Positions 21,792 to 32,795 of a stretch of 64,000 nt of DNA are shown one piece after another. Under the pieces are notes generated by a model that saw only the letters and a program-made list of their open reading frames with translations, did not search any database and was not told the origin of the DNA. Where the stretch lies: contig OU862910.1 in the NCBI GenBank assembly GCA_917880885.1, positions 9,870,710-9,934,709 on the forward strand, read 5' to 3'. A program made the position numbers and the translations under genes. The stretch is from Limnephilus marmoratus. Taxonomy: Eukaryota > Arthropoda > Insecta > Trichoptera > Limnephilidae. The number at the start of each line of letters is the position of its first letter. Within the stretch, counting starts at the first letter, position 1.

Positions 21792-22116
21792 CTAGCTGGT
21801 ATCCGGCATGCGTTGCAATGTTATTCAAAGATATCTGCATGTCCTTTCCTGTGCGTCGCCGTTCCCTTCCACCTTCCCCCTCACTTGTCTCTTCCCGCTC
21901 CGCGAACACCACCTTCGCCCTGCCTTTCCCCCCTGCCGTTAAAATATATGAAATACACACATTTTCATTTATACAAATTTCAAAACGCCAGAGCTTACCA
22001 TTATAAGTAGCCTACGTTAGCTTTCTATTGGTGAAAGAATTTTGAAAATCGGTTTAGTGTTTTAAGCGTGAAAGCGTAACAAACAAACACATGCACTTTC
22101 GCATTTATAATATCAA
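21792..22116 (-). mobile_element. Non-autonomous Helitron (type C-like)
   Basis: The minus-strand 3' end is GCAACGCATGCCGGATACCA then GCTAG (21792-21795 is CTAG). The 5' end resembles ATTGATATTATAAATGCGAA then AGTGCATGTGTTTG. The CT-rich middle on the plus strand is the family's G-rich core. Family E starts immediately beyond it. Confidence 0.7.
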
Positions 22117-22126
22117 TGTATGGATG

Positions 22127-22352
22127 TATATTTTTTTGTGAAAACTGCTTTAGCGCCGTTGTGATTTTAAACTCGATGAAACGAAAAAGCGACAATAAAA
22201 AGAGACAAACACATACATCTATAGGATTTAGCCAGCGAGAGTATGAGATAGAATAATCGGTTTCCTTTTGTGCGGTGCTTCGTAGCCTCCCCACTCTTGT
22301 CTTCTTTAGTTTTCTGAAGGTTTCACTTCTACCGCGTGTGAATTGCACACTC
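22127..22352 (-). repeat. Single inverted copy of family E unit
   Basis: The reverse complement matches the units at 112-765: GTAGAAGTGAAACC, AAGAGTGGGGAGGCTACGAA, GATTTTAAACTCGATGAAAC (as the plus strand reads) and TCTTTTTATTGTCGC. Confidence 0.85.
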
Positions 22353-22616
22353 TGATTTTTTTTATTTAGTTATAATATTTTATTCTAATTTGTACATTTA
22401 TAGAAGATATGTGTAAAATATGTATATAATAGACGTAGATTATGTATATTCGTATTCCTCCTCACTTGAAGAACTACGACTATAATTAAAAAAAACTATT
22501 ACAATTAGTATCTAGGCGTAAGCGAAAATGTTCAACCACTCGGACTTATAAACTTGTTTTCAAGATAATATAACATTACCAGACGTATGTATGATCTAAG
22601 ACGCATACCTGACTTA

Positions 22617-23336
22617 TTAAGAGGGTTTAACCAGCCAGCGGCCGAAAATCCACATTTCGTCGAAAGTTGTTCTTACGATCGTGCAGGGCGGTTACAATGA
22701 GAAAGATTAATTTTTCTCTGTACCAGCTTTTCAAAATTATAACTAAATATCGATTTTATTTCATTCCAAATTTGCTTTAATTTGTACCTACATCCAAAAA
22801 TGCTAAAAAACGTGATGATAAAACTATTAAAATAATGTACTGTTTGTAATTATTTTTTTATTATAAGCGTTTATCATTTTTCAATAATGTCTAAGTTAAA
22901 TATAAATGTAAAAAAATCTGAAATGTATTAGTTTGTAAGTGTGCAAATAAATACACAAATGGACCAATTTTTGTCAAGAAACACGTGTACGAATATATTT
23001 ATTAATGATTTTATTTAAACTAAAATTAAAATTCTAAAACATGCGATACCCAGATAATGTTTCGATTTATTTTACTGCATGATTAAATTATTAGAAATGG
23101 GTGTTATGTAATACAAAATCTTTTTTGAAAATTTAATAAATCTGCCAACGACCTATGATATAACCTTATTATGCTAAAAATAAACGTTTATTCTCAAAAT
23201 TTAAAACGTGCGAATGCTAGATAAAAGAACAATCTTTCGAAATCCATTTGTAATTTTTTGTGGAAAAGAGTCAATACGTCTAAAATCTGATTTTAAAATG
23301 ACGTGTTTCTGGTTTTCTCCAGTAATACCCTCTTAA
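22617..23336 (+). mobile_element. TTAA-flanked MITE, family P1 copy A
   Basis: TTAA (22617-22620) precedes GAGGGTTTAACCAGCCAGCG. The other end is CCAGTAATACCCTC then TTAA (23333-23336). The ends form an imperfect ~14-bp inverted repeat (GAGGGT.TTACCAG). The 712-bp interior is AT-rich and non-coding and is shared with copies B (38604), C (48054) and D (44635). A duplicated TTAA target is the hallmark of piggyBac-type transposition. Confidence 0.8.
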
Positions 23337-23660
23337 GAAAGCAAGGCCTATTTAAAAAAAAGCAAATAGCTCTCGATAAATGTCTAATGTAGCACTTAAA
23401 GAAACACTTAATGAATTTTTAACACCAATAATATGATAAATAACAGAACCAAATGTGTTTTTTTTTATTACTTTCCGAGCATGTTTTGCTATCGATGGAA
23501 TCTGATATACATAATTACTTTTTTTGACTACTCGGCAAATGCGTGTAGATAATCTTAAGAAATAATATATATTTTTAATAGCATAAATATGTTTAATAGC
23601 ATAACATCCAAATGTTCAGGGGAAATGTGTTGTAAATCGGTAGAAATCACTTGTATTATT
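23337..23660. other. No recognised feature
   Basis: AT-rich sequence without supported genes or repeats. Confidence 0.5.
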
Positions 23661-25184
23661 ACCCCGACGATTCACAGTTACGGTACCGTGACGGCATAAA
23701 AAAGGCAATAAACGTAAGTTCCGTAACACAATGATGCTGCAACTCTTTCAAAAGATATGATACACATGTACGTAGGTCTGTTTCCTCCAAAGGAAAAAAG
23801 TCAACATTTTCTTCGTTCTCTCACACACCACACCGTGACGTCTCCATAGACCCCTACCAATACTGCTAGCCGTGACGATAATTTTGAAAGTATGGAATAT
23901 AGTAACAAGGATAATATTGAAGTGTGAGTGAATCCCAAAAATTCAAAACGTCAAATGTCAAGGCGCTGATGCTTTTGCTTTTGTTCTTAAACATTCAGCC
24001 TTACTAAAAAACCCAGTGAAAATTTTATTCAATTGACAAACGGCCGCGGATGTGAAAACATTACTAATTCAAAATTTGTTCTTTGAAAGAAATACACATG
24101 GTTTCCGCGGCCTGAGAGGGTAGTTTATATCTGTTTTAACCATTGATGTTCGAACGATATTTGTAATTTTTCCATAGTATTTTGAATGTTCTATATATTT
24201 CTTATTTTTGAAGGTGTCGTAAAAACAAATACCATTTATGAAAACTAGATAAAATTACCTTTTAGATTTGTGTATTTGAAATACACTTTAGCTTTCAAAA
24301 ACTGCCATATTTTAAAATTCAAACTCGGAAAAAAATGGAAAAAAATTTCCTCCCACAACATTTTTGACCAAAATGTAGAGAAATTTAAATAAAATCAAAA
24401 TTTAAAAAACACAGTCCTTTTATGTAATAAATTTGAAAGGAAACTATCACCTCACTTTTTCATCGTGTATACAAAAAAAAAATAATAAAAAATTTAAAAG
24501 TTTTGTTTATTGCCAAAAAAATAACTTAGAAATAATACCGAAATTTAAAACAGATTTCTTGCATCTCTAAAGACGTTATTTTTTTGATACGTTTACGAAC
24601 ACATGTATTAGATTTTAATATTATAAAAAATTATCACTTTTAAGGAATTCTCTTAAAATAAAGATCTTAAAATGAAAATTTTATCTTTTAAGTAACCTAT
24701 AAAAAACAATATTCTGACAGTTCAACTTTGAAAGTACGGCGTTTGTACAATAACTTGATTAAACTGATCTAAACCACACAAATAACATGGTAAATATATC
24801 CATTATGTGAACAGAAGAGTAAATTCGTCACTACAATAGAAATTATTAAGTAAAATCACAAAATTTTCGATATCCCGCCATAAAACACACCGAGCTGTTT
24901 TGTCATCGCGGGCTGTCGCGGGCCGAAGAACTAATGCATAGGCGCGCCAATAATGCCCTTTGCGGAGAAAAATTAAAACAACATTGTTTCCTAGTAAATT
25001 AAAACCATATACAACGTTGTCACATCTTAATGCGTTTTAACAGCGTGCCCACGTAAGTAACTTTATTGGTAATAAAACGTGTTCAATTGTATACGAGGTA
25101 TATTTATATTATTGCAATAACACAGTTAATCGGTCGCGCTGTGGTTTTTTTTTAGTAAGGCTGATATATATAAGCATACCTTAT

Positions 25185-25471
25185 TGAAGTTTTTTTCATC
25201 AAGTAGGGGAATGTGTTGATGAAACTGTTTGAATTGACTAGCATATTGGTGGTGTTTTGTCGGTTGAAGGAGAGAAGCTATTTTTGTATTTTTTTTTGTT
25301 TTTATATTTTGTGCCTGCATACTGTGTGGATCAAATTCAATATTATTTTTGCTTTATATTTGTTTATGTGCAAGTGTTGTAAACAGTCATTTCCTGCACT
25401 ATTAGGTATAATTTCGTAAATATTGTTTATGTAAAAGCCTAAATGGGCGTAAATAAATAAATAAATAAATA
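25185..25471 (+). repeat. LINE 3' tail with (AAAT)n
   Basis: A 3' UTR-like stretch ends with GGGCGTAAATAAATAAATAA. The 64-70-codon frames in it are chance. Confidence 0.5.
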
Positions 25472-25574
25472 TAATGCTGCAGCTCTTTCTTGCACTGATA
25501 TACCTAAATAGCAACGGTCAAAAACGAGACAAACGGTGAACGCATGTCTGCATCCCCCCAAAAGGAAATTCCCG

Positions 25575-25935
25575 CCTCCCAAACATTTGCAATTTGGGAG
25601 GCGGGAATGGGTACCGCCGCCCCGGGAACCTTTATTGAATAACCAATACCTCTGCCATAGGTCACCCTAAATGGTTCGCTACGTTTGGTGATTTAGCAGG
25701 GGTGCCCGGGTTGATGGGGTGAGGTTTGTCTAGGTCTTGGAGGCGGATGACCAGGACATACTGAATCCCAAATTCCTACCAACCCCTTCAACCCTTTTCC
25801 TTCCCAGAACTCTCCTCTCCTTCATTTCCTTAAAAAAATCCTCCCCACATTATCCCCAAAGATGACATAGGCCCTGAGGGAAATTATTTTCTTCAGGGCC
25901 TCCTGCATGGAACTCATGTAAAAAAAAAAAATCTC
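25575..25935 (+). repeat. SINE family 3 (internally deleted)
   Basis: Family landmarks in order: GGAGGCGGGAATGGGTACCG, CCTCTGCCATAGGTCACCCT, GGTTCGCTACGTTTGGTGA, GTGCCCGGGTTGATGGGGTG, then a deletion, then CATCCCAGAAC-like tail, GACATAGGCCCTGAGGGAAA, CAGGGCCTCCTGCATGG and a poly-A. The start is preceded by an inverted copy of CCCGCCTCCCAAA, making a 13-bp hairpin at 25569-25603. Near its 3' end GGCCCTGAGG pairs with CCTTCAGGGCC. Confidence 0.85.
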
Positions 25936-26377
25936 CCTCACACGTATAAATAAAATGAAACCCCGTCGCAAAAAAGCAGTACTGAGGAAACAGTCACATG
26001 TATTGTGTGTCTCACCATTATTTAATGTGTAAGAAAGAGCTGCAGCATTATAGCAATCTTAAAAACGTATGTTTATTGCCCTTTTTGCCATCACGGTACC
26101 ATAACCGTGAATCGTCACGGTAATTATAAAAGCGCATTTTCGGAGTTGTCTATGTCAATATAGAAAGTCGTGGTTCACTTAAAAATTAGGAATGTGCTGA
26201 CCAGTATATCTGAGAATCCTACAATCCTATATCCTATAATCATGTCATTTTGCTGCGCTGCATAAGCTTTTAGCCTATAAAATTTTATGCTTTATTTTTG
26301 GAGTAACTTAATAAGTAAAACCTCAAATTGTAATATTAAATCGATATTAGCAAGTCTTAAACTGTGATAGTCTTTAA

Positions 26378-26716
26378 TCCCAGTGATTGAGATAACTTGA
26401 AATATAATTAAAATCACGGTTCGTCGAGATTACAAATTGCTTTATTTACGTTATCGAAAGGTTTACAATGAATATTTAACTGGACCAGACGTCCGTGAAT
26501 TTGTAAGTTATTCTGGAGTTGGGTACCCAAACACTGTATCTAACATGTACTATTTACGTAACCGTTCATCCATTAGACACGAACGATAGTATACGATCCT
26601 CTTCTAAGGAACTACTCACCTAACATTTGTTGAAATACCTAACAACTACATCTAACTATCTATAGTAATGACATCCTTTGAAAGTTGTTGAAACTACATG
26701 TATAATGAGGAACTCC
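26378..26716. repeat. Family G repeat, empty-site copy
   Basis: Matches 60548-60883 plus 61220-61256 in the same order: GATTGAGATAACTTGAAATA, TTTATTTACGTTATCG, GGTTTACAATGAATATTTAA, CTGGACCAGACG, CCCAAACACTGT and TAGTAATGACATCC. The last word is the unoccupied version of the site that holds the hAT MITE at 60884. The AATAAAG word on its minus strand makes an LTR origin possible, but no ends were found. Confidence 0.75.
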
Positions 26717-28094
26717 AGTGAAAAATATTATGGCTTTAAAAAAATATGTTCATATAGACCAATAAACGCTGATTCTGAATATGCAATTTTTATTTCATAG
26801 TATTAAACGTAGAGTTCTTAAAAAAATATTAAAAAGTGCATTTTTAAACCTCTCGTCAAAACACACTGTAAAGTTGGTATTACTGAACGGTTAGTGCTGA
26901 CGTCACGCGTCACCAGTCATTGCAAGTCATTGTATTGAAATCTTTGATTATGTAGGTATGACATAAGCCATCAGAATTAACAACATGTCATGTTATTCGT
27001 TATTTCATACTGTTTATAGAGATTTAGTTGCTGTGTTTATTGAAACAATATTTAAGTCTAAATAATTCAGTATCGAAAATAGAGGTATCTCTATTAGTTT
27101 ATCTCTATTATTTAAAATATTGAAAAACTACTGCACAAAAAAATAGTAATGCTACTTCTAGGGAGAATGCTTCGAATAACGGTATTCAAAATGGCGGCAC
27201 TTGATCAGCTAATTGCCCAATCCTATAGTAATTTTTCAGGAGTAATGACGTCACACGATTCACCGAACATGCGGTAGTCTTAGGGGGATCTTGAAAAATT
27301 AAAACTTTGACAATTATTTTAACTATTAAAACTAACTCTAAAAATAAAAATGAAAATGCAGTTATTTAAGTAAGAAGGTCATTATTCATTAAAAAAAATC
27401 CAAATTGGACTGGAGTTCTCTGTTCTAAATACCACTAGAAAAATCAGAAAAAGTTTCGGTCGCATCTAGGAATTGAACCCACGACCTTAGTCCTGCGGGG
27501 CTCTGTACTAAGAATCTTTTTTTGTTTCAAATTTTCATTTGAGAGTCGTTAAAAATGTCTTCAATCATTACACTATTCGATAAAAGATTAGTCAATAATC
27601 ATCATACTGTAAAAAAAATACTTTTGTATTATTTGACGCCACTAAAAAAATGATTTTCTGTTTTTTCCGATATTCCGTGAACACCAATTTTAGGCGTAGG
27701 TAAGGAGTAAGTTCGGTAGAATTTCTTGGAAGACCTTTACTAAAGTTCTAATAAGATATTAAATTTGTTAAGACCGCTATTTTATTGACAACTTTTTGTG
27801 ATATTTTTTATCGTTTAACATAAATTACTAAGGTATCAAGTTATTCAGATCGGAGAACATCTAAAATCCCACCCTCTTATAAGGTCTTAAACAATTTCAC
27901 AACATGACGTTACTTACCAACCCTTGTAACTTTTTTTTACCTTTCTTGAAGGGGCTCTCTAAGTTTTCGGACAAATTATATTACTGTATTTTAGTACCTA
28001 CATACAAGTATTATTAGTTAGTATGGGTAACTAGAAATTCTGTGAACACCGGATCTAGCATCCAAGAAAGTGTGTCCAATTTTCTCTGATTCAA
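26717..28094. other. No supported gene
   Basis: AT-rich DNA. Besides the tRNA-like head at 27452-27512, no feature is supported. Confidence 0.5.
27452..27512 (-). repeat. tRNA-like SINE head
   Basis: The minus strand has B-box GGGTTCAATTCC (near 27470) and an upstream tRNA-like segment (CAGGACTAAGGTCG). No paired acceptor stem, so a tRNA-derived remnant. Confidence 0.5.
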
Positions 28095-28860
28095 TAAATT
28101 GTTACGGAGCACATTTCCGGTTTGACAATATTAAAGAGTCACTTTATGACTCGCGCGCCACAGTGTTTCCGGCCGCTCGAGACAGCAAAGCGGCGATACG
28201 CGTTCGAGCCCCACAGTCAGCGCCCAGCCTCAGAGCCCCGAGCACGTGCCGCTGTGTGCCGCTCGCTCCATACGACCGACGGTAGAATCTCGTGGAACAA
28301 TGGCGCCAGACACGTGTTGTAACCATGTATTCGAGGACTGGAACATCAGAGTTCGTTGCCGAGTCGAACACGCCTCTCACACCACCCTATAAGTGACTGC
28401 ATTGCCGTATTCCCTCTTTAATAATGCGTCTATTCGCTGTGTTAGTGATTGCCTCGCGAAACCCACCCGGGATGACGAAATTGAGAGATCATGTTAGTTC
28501 TAAAGTTCAGCTAGGTCATTGTCATTGTGTTCATACTACATTGTTGACCCCTGTGATTACTGTAATGGTTTGTACCTGTTGATTCTACAATATATGACCT
28601 TTTCCTCTATTAACTGTTATTATTCCGCTACGGTAGAGGTACCCAGGGCGACGCCCCGCACTGTATATTGAGAGATGGAGCTTACCTGATAGCCTACCGG
28701 CGGCCTCCGCTCTGAATAGAGAGATCTCATATGCTTTTTCCGATTTTGCTAGCCTCGGGCATGTTGAGACGATATTGTTAGGGGTACACACCGCGCCTAC
28801 CCCAGGCCCCACGTGTGTTGTAGCCCAAACGCACCACAGGCCCCAACGTACCAAAATCTA
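28095..28860. other. Unexplained GC-rich patch
   Basis: Clearly GC-richer than its surroundings in two blocks (about 28150-28500 and 28640-28850). No convincing protein is encoded; the 71-89-codon frames share no recognisable domain. TGTTACGG at 28099 and TGGCGCC at 28300 are LTR/primer-site-like words, but no matching second end or target duplication was found. A decayed LTR is the best guess, held weakly. Confidence 0.3.
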
Positions 28861-29186
28861 AACCAAGATTTTTTTAATTCGTAAGATTTTGTATGTAGGT
28901 ACTTAAATAACTGCCTACTTAATTATAAACCAATTTTTGTTAGAATATAACACCCTTTGAAGCTTATTACCACCAACAAGAGTTATTCTAATAAAAATTG
29001 AATATTCATTTAGACTTTCAGAAAAAGTCAACATGTGTCGTATATAAATAAAAATCGGATATTTTTATCCGAGACGCAATCTAGGTTACAAACCAATTCT
29101 TTAGATCGATTTGATCATTTAAAAAGGTGGCACCCAAAAATATGGGGAAAAATTAGTCGAAGATAATATTTTTTCAAAGTAATTTA

Positions 29187-29314
29187 ATTCAAAATTATTT
29201 GATTTCTTTATTTTAAGTAGATCCTGAGGATGTGAGCATTGCTCACGAAACATGTCATTTTTTTATAAACAATAAACGTGGTTAAAACAAAGAAATCTAT
29301 TAATTTTGAATACA
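29187..29314 (+). repeat. Penelope-like terminal hairpin with hammerhead-like core (copy 2)
   Basis: About 30-bp arms (29187-29218 and 29282-29314) are inverted copies (ATTCAAAATTA, GATTTCTTT, TTTTAA). Between them CTGAGGA (29224-29230), stem II GTGAGC/GCTCAC (29232-29237 with 29241-29246) and GAAA (29247-29250) follow in hammerhead order. One extra base precedes stem II, as in copy 1. The following CATGT is shared with copy 1. Confidence 0.5.
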
Positions 29315-29317
29315 GTA

Positions 29318-29590
29318 TCGTTTTGGGCATGTAAAGCGAATGAACGAGGAAAGAAGTGTAAGGAGAATATAATACGCAAATGTGGATGGTAGAAGAAGTC
29401 AGGGACGTCCGAGAACGACGTGGCACGACCAAGTGAATCAGATACTTGAATCGGGTCATGTCAAGAGTATCATACATGCTCATAACAATGAATGTGAACG
29501 AGGCAAGGGTTGTATGCCAAGACCGAGTTGTTTGGCGGTCCGTCCTCTCTGCGTACCCCTGCGGGGAAACGGCGTGATGGTTAGATAGTC
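29318..29590 (+). pseudogene. C-terminal fragment of a LINE polyprotein
   Basis: Reads FGHVKRMNEERSVRRI, a stop, then ANVDGRRSQGRPRTTWHDQ, VNQILESGHVKSIIH, and after a frameshift VVCQDRVVWRSVLSAYPCGE. The GHV.RM...GRR..GRPR..W.D pattern is the usual C-terminal end of certain non-LTR retrotransposon ORF2 proteins. Only this tail remains and it is broken, so it is inactive. The clade cannot be fixed from the tail alone. Confidence 0.6.
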
Positions 29591-29651
29591 AGTTATATCG
29601 TTAATTTTGAATATAGAGTTTGAGATTGACAAAAATAACTTAAAAACAAAA

Positions 29652-29735
29652 GGTCTCAATTGCCGAGTTGGTTAAATCCAGTTGCGATCAGCGCCATTTG
29701 TAAATTGTTGAGATTTGAACCGTCCCAGTTAAAGG
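29652..29735 (+). repeat. Possible tRNA-like SINE head, decayed
   Basis: A-box-like TTGCCGAGTTGGTTAA and B-box-like GATTTGAACCGTCCC have roughly tRNA spacing. The arms are poorly paired; treated as a weak SINE head. Confidence 0.35.
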
Positions 29736-30004
29736 ACGATTCTCAGCCCATTTTGGCTTAAGATTAAAAAACCAGTTTCAGTTACAGTTATCCTTGCAGC
29801 TAATTACAATTTTATCAAAATGTTTTAAGGGTGGGGAATGGATGTTTAAATGGCAGAAATCGGGTCGATACAAGTAACAATAAAAATTAAATATAAACAT
29901 TATTCAAAAGTATTTTTAGGTATTATTACAGATTTATATATTTCCGCCGCCTAACCTAAATTAAAACTCCAGTTGAAATAGCTTTTGCTTTGCATAGTAA
30001 ATAA

Positions 30005-30150
30005 ATCAGAAATGCCACGAACCTTCCTATTGTTCTCCCTCCCACCCACAACCTTCATTCTCAGAACATTCCTCGAATTGGGGACACCATAGTCCCAAAG
30101 GCCCCAGGCAGTTGGGACTCTGCGGTATTTCATTAAATATGAAAAATCAT
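30005..30150 (+). repeat. SINE family 1 tail
   Basis: CCACCCACAACCTTCATTC, GAATTGGGGACACCATAGTC and GGACTCTGCGGTATTTCA appear in SINE-1 tail order. Confidence 0.7.
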
Positions 30151-30254
30151 GCTCGAGCAATAGCAGAACTTTTGGCACAGGGATTCCAGAAGCGAGTTTA
30201 TTCAAGTCCACGGTTTTTGATTGAATTTAGAATTTTGTGGCATTTATTAGTCAA

Positions 30255-30345
30255 TGACGTTCATAACCGAGCGGTTAAAATCCTCGGTTTTAGATCAAGG
30301 GCTTGCGGGTTCAAATAAAAGCATATGCAAATTAATTAACTATAA
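30255..30345 (+). repeat. SINE family 1 head with a different tRNA-like start
   Basis: Box-like CATAACCGAGCGGTTAAAA and TGCGGGTTCAAATAAA are followed by GCAAATTAATTAACTATAAT, resembling the SINE-1 linker. The head differs from those at 19769, 42472 and 63545. Confidence 0.55.
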
Positions 30346-31183
30346 TTTTTTTAATTGATAAACTGATGTTTAAGACAAGATTTTTATGCATAGCACAAAG
30401 GGTGACAATTATTATAAATTATAAGTAATAATTTTATTAACACTCATCTACATTGAAAAAATCTCCCAAAGTAGGTATTAACACTGAAACAAAGCAAATA
30501 ACGGTTTATCTGAAATTGTGAATTCTTTCAATAAATTTGAGAAAAACTTGCTTAAATGTATCATAAATTAATATTCTTGCTAGAATGTACAGAGGAAATA
30601 CTATTTTAGATTATTTTTCCAACTTTTCTTCGCCACCAGAACCAATATGATATGCCCTAATAAATTCTTAGGGAGACAAAGCCAGTGACAGAGGGGAACT
30701 AAAAGGGTGGGCAAAGTATGAAAAAGTTACAAAACTCCACATTTTTCTTTCCGAAATAATATTTTAATTATTTGTGTTTAGCCTCCTGGCTACCCAGTTT
30801 CACGAGAGTTTCTACACAACTTCTTCAAAACCTTTTTTTCCATTTGAACAATATTTTTTAATTTAAAATAAAACAATAACTTTGTATTGAGGAGTCCAGC
30901 CCATTCTTTAAAAATATATATTATTATCTGTAACACACGTAACTTAATTTTAGTAGAGTATTATTGCTATAAGGTAAATTATTGACACGGGGTAGAGCAA
31001 TGAACTCCATCACAGGATAGTGGGGATATTTGTTTCTATTGAGGGAGCAAATTACTGAATGAAACCGTTTGTTTTCTGACAAATAAATGTATTGTAAAGA
31101 GAAGTACATACACCAAGTGTATCCAAATAACATGACAAAAGGAATAGTAACAAATTAACATACCCGATGGACCAGATGTTAAA
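30346..31183. other. No recognised feature
   Basis: AT-rich, without supported genes or repeats. Confidence 0.5.
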
Positions 31184-31680
31184 CTAAGCTAATCTATTTC
31201 TATTACACGTTGAGGATGCCGACGCGACAGGGATGCTAGCTCGGAGTGTGAAGTGTTTCATCCCACACCAGAGGAAGGGTCCTCGAGTCCAACCTTCACG
31301 GGAACTCGACATCAGGGGAAGGCCAAGGTCATCCTTCCACGGTATAGGTCCAGGAGCTGATTCAATAGGCCTCCGAAACTTTAGAGATACCAGGCTTCCA
31401 CGTGTCCCATCCGTAACAACGGTTCCATAAACCTTTGGGGCGAGAACGCAGTTTTCTCGGGAGTCAACAAGACGGATGGTTGTAAGGATCTCTCGATCCT
31501 GGCGCGTAATCGGCAGGATTACCCCAATAACTTTTGATTCCACATCGAACTCGGCTGGCAGGTAGCCATTAGCATGAGAACTGGAACAAACACGTTCTCC
31601 ACGAACACGCTCCTCAAGCGACGCGTGAACTCCGCGGGACACGTTGCGGATATTACTTGTCGATCAGACTTAAATTATTT
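31184..31680 (-). CDS. Unrecognised GC-rich open frame (152 codons), possibly part of an unknown element or exon
   Basis: The minus-strand frame from 31642 to 31184 stands out by its GC content and ordinary-looking amino-acid mix (starts MSRGVHASLEERVRGERV; middle VLAPKVYGTVVTDGTRGS). The frame is also open upstream of the ATG to about 31665. I recognise no domain. A faint likeness of VYGTVV..GTRGSLVSLKF to the ribosomal protein eL33 core was considered and is not good enough to assert. No clear splice sites or terminal repeats bound it. It may be a TE fragment, a processed pseudogene or chance; low confidence that it is a real gene. Confidence 0.25.
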
Positions 31681-32235
31681 AAGTATTTTTTGACCCGTAG
31701 CAACTGCGGCGGTTCCCAAACGCCGCCGTTTCTAGAAGTGAGGCGGAACCGGAAAAATTGTCGCTGTCCTGGCAAAAGCCGTAACTAAAACAATGCCAGT
31801 CGAAAAAATTAGTATAAGGCTAACGGCAAATAACATTACTGGCCATGTCATGTAAATAATTTACGTGAATTTATTTATTTTACTGCCCTTTTAAGAAGCT
31901 ACGGTGGTAGCGAAACCCGGTCGGCGTAAAGTATATAAAATAAAAGTGGTGTTTACAAAGTAATTGTTTTATTTTAAATTATAATGTCACGTCACAAAGA
32001 ATCTGCTTCATATGAACAAATATTTTTTTAAATTGTATCAAACAGTATGTCGTCTTCTCTCATTTGCTTACAGTTAAGGTACATTTAGAAGCTCCTAATA
32101 GTGATAATGATAATTTTGCGAGCGTGGCAGGATTCAGATTTAAAGGCAGGTAGGTAAGAGATAATGTAATAGATGAATGTGGTTGATCAACTGGAATTTT
32201 TTAGTTTTTTACATTAGCTCATATTCGGAAAATAA
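31681..32235. other. No supported gene
   Basis: AT-rich apart from a short GC-rich hairpin-like word (GGCGGTTCCCAAACGCCGCC) at about 31709. Confidence 0.5.
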
Positions 32236-32605
32236 TTTACCTCGGGGCCTATGTCATCTTAGAAGATTGTGGAGGATTTTTTTAAGGAAAGGAAGAAGAG
32301 GAAGTTCTGGGAAGGAAATAGGTAAGAGGGTTGGGTAGGAATCTGAGGGTCATCAATCAATCAGTCTGTCCAGAAGTGACGGACGTCTGAATCCATCCCT
32401 TCAACAGCGGTTCAAAGTGGTAGGTCGAGGATTCTGGCTGTGGTCAAAAGACCTCCTCAACCAGTCTCTCTCGATTCGGCCCGCCCGCATGGTGGCAGAC
32501 ACATCGGCCGCCAAGACCTTGACAAACCTCACCAAACGTAGCGAACCACTTAGGGTGACATATGACAGAGGTGTTGGTTATCCAATAAATGGTTCCCTAA
32601 AACGC
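32236..32605 (-). repeat. SINE family 3
   Basis: Minus-strand copy with all landmarks from the tail (CTCGGGGCCTATGTCATC on plus) to the head (AACGTAGCGAACCACTTAGG, GACAGAGGTGTTGGTTATCC, AATAAATGGTTCCC on plus). Confidence 0.85.
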
Positions 32606-32689
32606 GTGTTAATCATATAAAACGTTAATTACATCGTTCGAATATTTTAGTTGCTTCAGACAAACAGATTCTGTGCTTTATAGGTAGTT

Positions 32690-32795
32690 AAGATAATAAT
32701 AATAATGATAATAATAATGCTCTTTATTCCAGAATGTGGGGAGGTGAGTGCAATCCCACACATCCTATATAGAGTGTAAGTACATACATTAAAAA
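32690..32795 (-). repeat. LINE 3' end of another family
   Basis: On the minus strand a stem TGTGGG...CCCACA near 32735-32760 is followed by CTGGAATAAAGAGC and an (ATT)n-like tail (32692-32717 on plus). Confidence 0.5.

Larger units (their letters stand above)
23661..26122. mobile_element. ~2.5-kb element bounded by ~95-bp inverted repeats
   Basis: Left arm 23661-23755 and right arm 26030-26122 are inverted copies at roughly 75-80% identity by eye. Shared words: CGTGACG, CGATTCAC, TACGGTACCGTGA (left) against TATGGTACCGTGA (right, reversed), GGCAATAAAC and AATGCTGCA. A subterminal CCGTGACG word recurs at about 23843 and 23870. The interior is AT-rich and shows no transposase. It hosts a LINE tail (25185-25471) and a SINE-3 (25575-25935) that inserted later. 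The superfamily is not recognised. Confidence 0.55.

Noticed and set aside
31184..31642. Ribosomal protein eL33 processed pseudogene
   Set aside because: Only a short stretch resembles the family core, and the expected N- and C-terminal landmarks are absent.
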